The notes beneath the pieces were generated by a model that was given only the letters and a program-made list of their open reading frames with translations, searched no databases and had not been told where the DNA came from. Shown one piece after another: positions 61,931-64,000 of a stretch of DNA of 64,000 nucleotides. Source of the stretch: Martinezella lusitana (GTDB taxonomy: Bacteria > Pseudomonadota > Alphaproteobacteria > Rhizobiales > Rhizobiaceae); NCBI RefSeq assembly GCF_900094565.1, contig NZ_FMAF01000001.1, forward strand, positions 620,001 through 684,000. The letters are read 5' to 3'. The position numbers and the translations under genes are program-made. Position 1 is the stretch's first letter; each line of letters begins with the position of its first letter.

Positions 61931-63229
61931 ATGACACTGCACGAAACATGGCAGAGCCCGATCGCGCCGGGACTTTCCTTTTATCAGGCAACCGTCGGCC
62001 CACGCCCGATCTATCCGAAGTTCGATGGTTCGCGCCGGGCCGATGTCGCGATTATCGGCGGCGGTTATACCGGCCTGCAGGCGGCCTACAATCTCGCCAA
62101 GGGTGGTGCCGAAGTGGTGCTGATCGACGGCAACCGCTTCGGCGACGGCGCTTCGGGCCGCAATGGCGGTCAGCTCGGTACCGGCCAGCGCTCATGGCCC
62201 GAGGAGCTCGAAGAGAAGATCGGCTACGAGCGCTCGAAGGCTCTTTTCGATCTTGCCGAGGATGCGAAGCGCCATCTTCTCGATTTCGCCTCCGAGCACG
62301 GTATCGACATCGACTTCCTGCCGGGCCAGATGAATGTCACGCACAAGCCGAGCTACAAGCACGCCTATATGGAAAATGCGGAGATCGCCGCGACGCGCTA
62401 CGGCTATCCGCACGTCAAATTCATGGATCGGACCGAGACCCAGGAACGGCTGGGCTCCGAATTCTATCTCTACGGCGTCAGGGACATGGGCACGGGGCAT
62501 ATCCACCCACTGAAGCTGCTCATCGGCTTGGCGCGGGTCGCCGCCGAGGCAGGCGCCTCCCTCTTCGAAATGACCAGGGCGCAGGCCTTCCGGCAATCGG
62601 GCGGCAAGACCATCATCCAGACGGACGGCGGCGAAATCACCGCCGAACGGGTGCTGATTGCCTGCAACGGCTATATCGACAACCTCGAGCCGGTGACCGC
62701 GAGCCATGTCATGCCGATCCGCTCCTTCATCGGCGCCACCGAACCGCTCGATCGCTTCCCGACCGTGCTTCCCGGCAACGAAGCCGTCGCGGATTCGCGA
62801 TTCGTGGTGCGCTATTTCCGCAAATCGAAAGACGGGCGCCTGCTGTTCGGCGGGCGCGAGGCCTATACATCAGACAATCCACGCGACATAACGCAGCACA
62901 TCCGCCGGCAGATCGCCGAGATCTATCCGGCCCTGGCGGATATCAACATCGATTATGCCTGGGGCGGATCGGTCGGCATCACCATGCCGCGCCAGCCCTT
63001 CGTGCGGGAGGTCATGCCGGGCGTCACCTCGATCGGCGGCTATTCCGGGCATGGGGTCATGCTGTCAAACTATTGCGGTAAACTCTATGCGAAAACAGTT
63101 CTCGGGAATGCGGACGAGCTTCACCTCTTCAAGGAGCTGAATGTTCCACCTTTCCCCGGCGGCGCGCGCATGCGGGCGCCTCTGCTTTTCCTGGCGCTCT
63201 CGTGGTTTGCGTTGCGCGACAGGTTCTAA
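61931..63229 (+). CDS. puuB: gamma-glutamylputrescine oxidase-like FAD enzyme
   Basis: A 432-residue DAO-type FAD oxidoreductase. The dinucleotide motif is VAIIGGGYTGLQAAYNLAKG, with GASGRNGGQLGTGQ next. The C-terminal FAD part is GYSGHGVMLSNYCGKLYA. It begins 11 bases after puuA with AAGGGA before ATG 61931. It would oxidise gamma-glutamylputrescine to the aminoaldehyde plus H2O2 and ammonia. PuuC/D homologues are not in the window. Confidence 0.87.
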   Translation: MTLHETWQSPIAPGLSFYQATVGPRPIYPKFDGSRRADVAIIGGGYTGLQAAYNLAKGGAEVVLIDGNRFGDGASGRNGGQLGTGQRSWPEELEEKIGYERSKALFDLAEDAKRHLLDFASEHGIDIDFLPGQMNVTHKPSYKHAYMENAEIAATRYGYPHVKFMDRTETQERLGSEFYLYGVRDMGTGHIHPLKLLIGLARVAAEAGASLFEMTRAQAFRQSGGKTIIQTDGGEITAERVLIACNGYIDNLEPVTASHVMPIRSFIGATEPLDRFPTVLPGNEAVADSRFVVRYFRKSKDGRLLFGGREAYTSDNPRDITQHIRRQIAEIYPALADINIDYAWGGSVGITMPRQPFVREVMPGVTSIGGYSGHGVMLSNYCGKLYAKTVLGNADELHLFKELNVPPFPGGARMRAPLLFLALSWFALRDRF

Positions 63230-63362
63230 AAATCGGAAGATGGATTTCTTCCGCCGGCAATCCACTATAAAAAGCCGAGTCTGAATTTTGCGATGCACAC
63301 TGGCCTTTTTAAATCGATTAGATTAAAAGGGACCTCAACCAAGACCGATTGAGAGATACCTC

Positions 63363-64000
63363 ATGAGCAGCCAAATCATTCCCGTTGAACCATTTGATTA
63401 TGTCGTTTTCGGCGGCAGTGGCGACCTTGCCGAGCGCAAGCTTCTGCCCGCTCTTTATCATCGCCAGATCGAAGGCCAATTCTCCGAACCGACCCGCGTC
63501 ATCGGCGCTTCGCGTAGCGCGCTTTCGCACGAGGAATACCGCAAATTCGCCGACGCCGCCCTCAAGGAACACCTGAAGGGGGGCGAATATGACGAGGCGC
63601 AAGTCAAGAAGTTCCTCGCCCGTCTGTTCTATGTTCCGGTCGACGCGCGCAGTGATGCCGGCTGGGATCAGCTCAAGAAGATTCTCGACGAGGGCAAGGA
63701 GCGCGTCCGCGCTTTCTACCTGGCCGTCGCTCCGGGGATCTTCGGCGACATCTCGCAGAAGATCCACGACCACAAGCTGATCACCAAGCAGACCCGTATC
63801 GTCGTCGAAAAGCCGATCGGCCGCGACCTCGCTTCGGCCCTGCAGCTCAACGACACGATCGGCAAGGTCTTCAAGGAAGAGCAGATCTTCCGCATCGACC
63901 ATTACCTCGGCAAGGAAACCGTGCAGAACCTGATGGCGCTGCGCTTCGCCAACGCCCTCTACGAACCGCTCTGGAACGCCAATCACATCGACCATGTGCA
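63363..64000 (+). CDS. zwf: glucose-6-phosphate 1-dehydrogenase, N-terminal part (cut by window end)
   Basis: The first 212 residues of a roughly 490-residue enzyme that oxidises glucose 6-phosphate with NADP. The NADP-binding VVFGGSGDLAERKLLPALY (residues 14-32), VVEKPIGRDL and the substrate-binding RIDHYLGKETVQNL (from residue 177) are all present. ATG 63363 is preceded by GAGAGAT. An imperfect A/T palindrome (TTTTTAAATCGATTAGATTA region, 63306-63328) lies in the promoter area. It lies 133 bases after puuB and starts the Entner-Doudoroff/pentose phosphate branch. Confidence 0.95.
   Translation, partial: MSSQIIPVEPFDYVVFGGSGDLAERKLLPALYHRQIEGQFSEPTRVIGASRSALSHEEYRKFADAALKEHLKGGEYDEAQVKKFLARLFYVPVDARSDAGWDQLKKILDEGKERVRAFYLAVAPGIFGDISQKIHDHKLITKQTRIVVEKPIGRDLASALQLNDTIGKVFKEEQIFRIDHYLGKETVQNLMALRFANALYEPLWNANHIDHV

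Noticed and set aside
63318..63995. A 225-codon minus-strand frame at the right edge
   Set aside because: The plus strand encodes the zwf N-terminus with exact NADP and active-site motifs; the minus frame is its shadow.

Overview
The window reads as a chromosomal segment of a rhizobium (Rhizobiaceae, Alphaproteobacteria). Support: a near-canonical RirA rhizobial iron regulator, an acsA2-type acetoacetyl-CoA synthetase, a PdhS-like DivJ/PleC-family kinase, a phasin, a DUF1127 protein, a tRNA-His without the usual extra 5' G, and two copies of an intergenic repeat resembling the rhizobial RIME family. Base composition is uniformly G+C-rich with C/G third positions. I see no prophage, integrase, transposase or CRISPR array, so this is mostly core and housekeeping sequence.

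Layout. 1-4.5 kb: tail of a DUF937-like gene, a repeat, a decayed Old Yellow Enzyme pseudogene, an aldo/keto reductase, an ABC-F ATPase, a small hydrolase and a DUF1127 gene with a clear terminator. 4.7-8.6 kb: LysR and TetR regulators, a Tat-type dienelactone hydrolase and two small membrane proteins. 8.6-14.5 kb: guaB, an alpha/beta hydrolase, a metallo-beta-lactamase-fold hydrolase, an MFS exporter and a VOC protein. 14.5-16.8 kb: rlmE translationally coupled to a ppx/gppA gene with an unusual basic N-terminus. 17-20.6 kb: a divergent LysR/monooxygenase pair, an ECF sigma/anti-sigma pair and a secreted repeat protein. 20.7-24.2 kb: a type III polyketide synthase overlapping an isoprenylcysteine-methyltransferase-like gene, a DadA-like FAD enzyme and gntK. 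24.4-30 kb: the dppABCDF oligopeptide/dipeptide transporter operon. 30.3-36.3 kb: rirA, an M48 protease/DUF898 pair, a VOC protein, and mmsA divergent from its likely LysR regulator. 36.3-38.5 kb: small proteins, a DUF1353 lipoprotein, tRNA-His and a phasin. 38.6-49.3 kb: the PdhS-like kinase, a GFA protein, a DEAD-box helicase, acsA2 and an AsmA protein. 49.3-63.2 kb: a potFGHI putrescine-type transporter, an aldo/keto reductase, LysR, a chemotaxis receptor, a BaiN-like flavoprotein and puuAB. 63.36 kb to the end: the 5' part of zwf.

How genes work together. PotFGHI with PuuA/PuuB makes a plausible putrescine uptake and gamma-glutamylation route. MmsA and AcsA2 feed acyl-CoA metabolism, and the phasin points to polyhydroxybutyrate storage. 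The polyketide synthase/methyltransferase pair looks like a minimal alkylpyrone or alkylresorcinol lipid pathway. GntK and Zwf supply the Entner-Doudoroff/pentose phosphate entry.

No wholly new system is evident. The best leads are the polyketide lipid operon, the basic extension on Ppx, the zinc-motif-less anti-sigma factor with a twin-arginine membrane segment, and an unexplained terminator-bounded 190-nt segment after acsA2.
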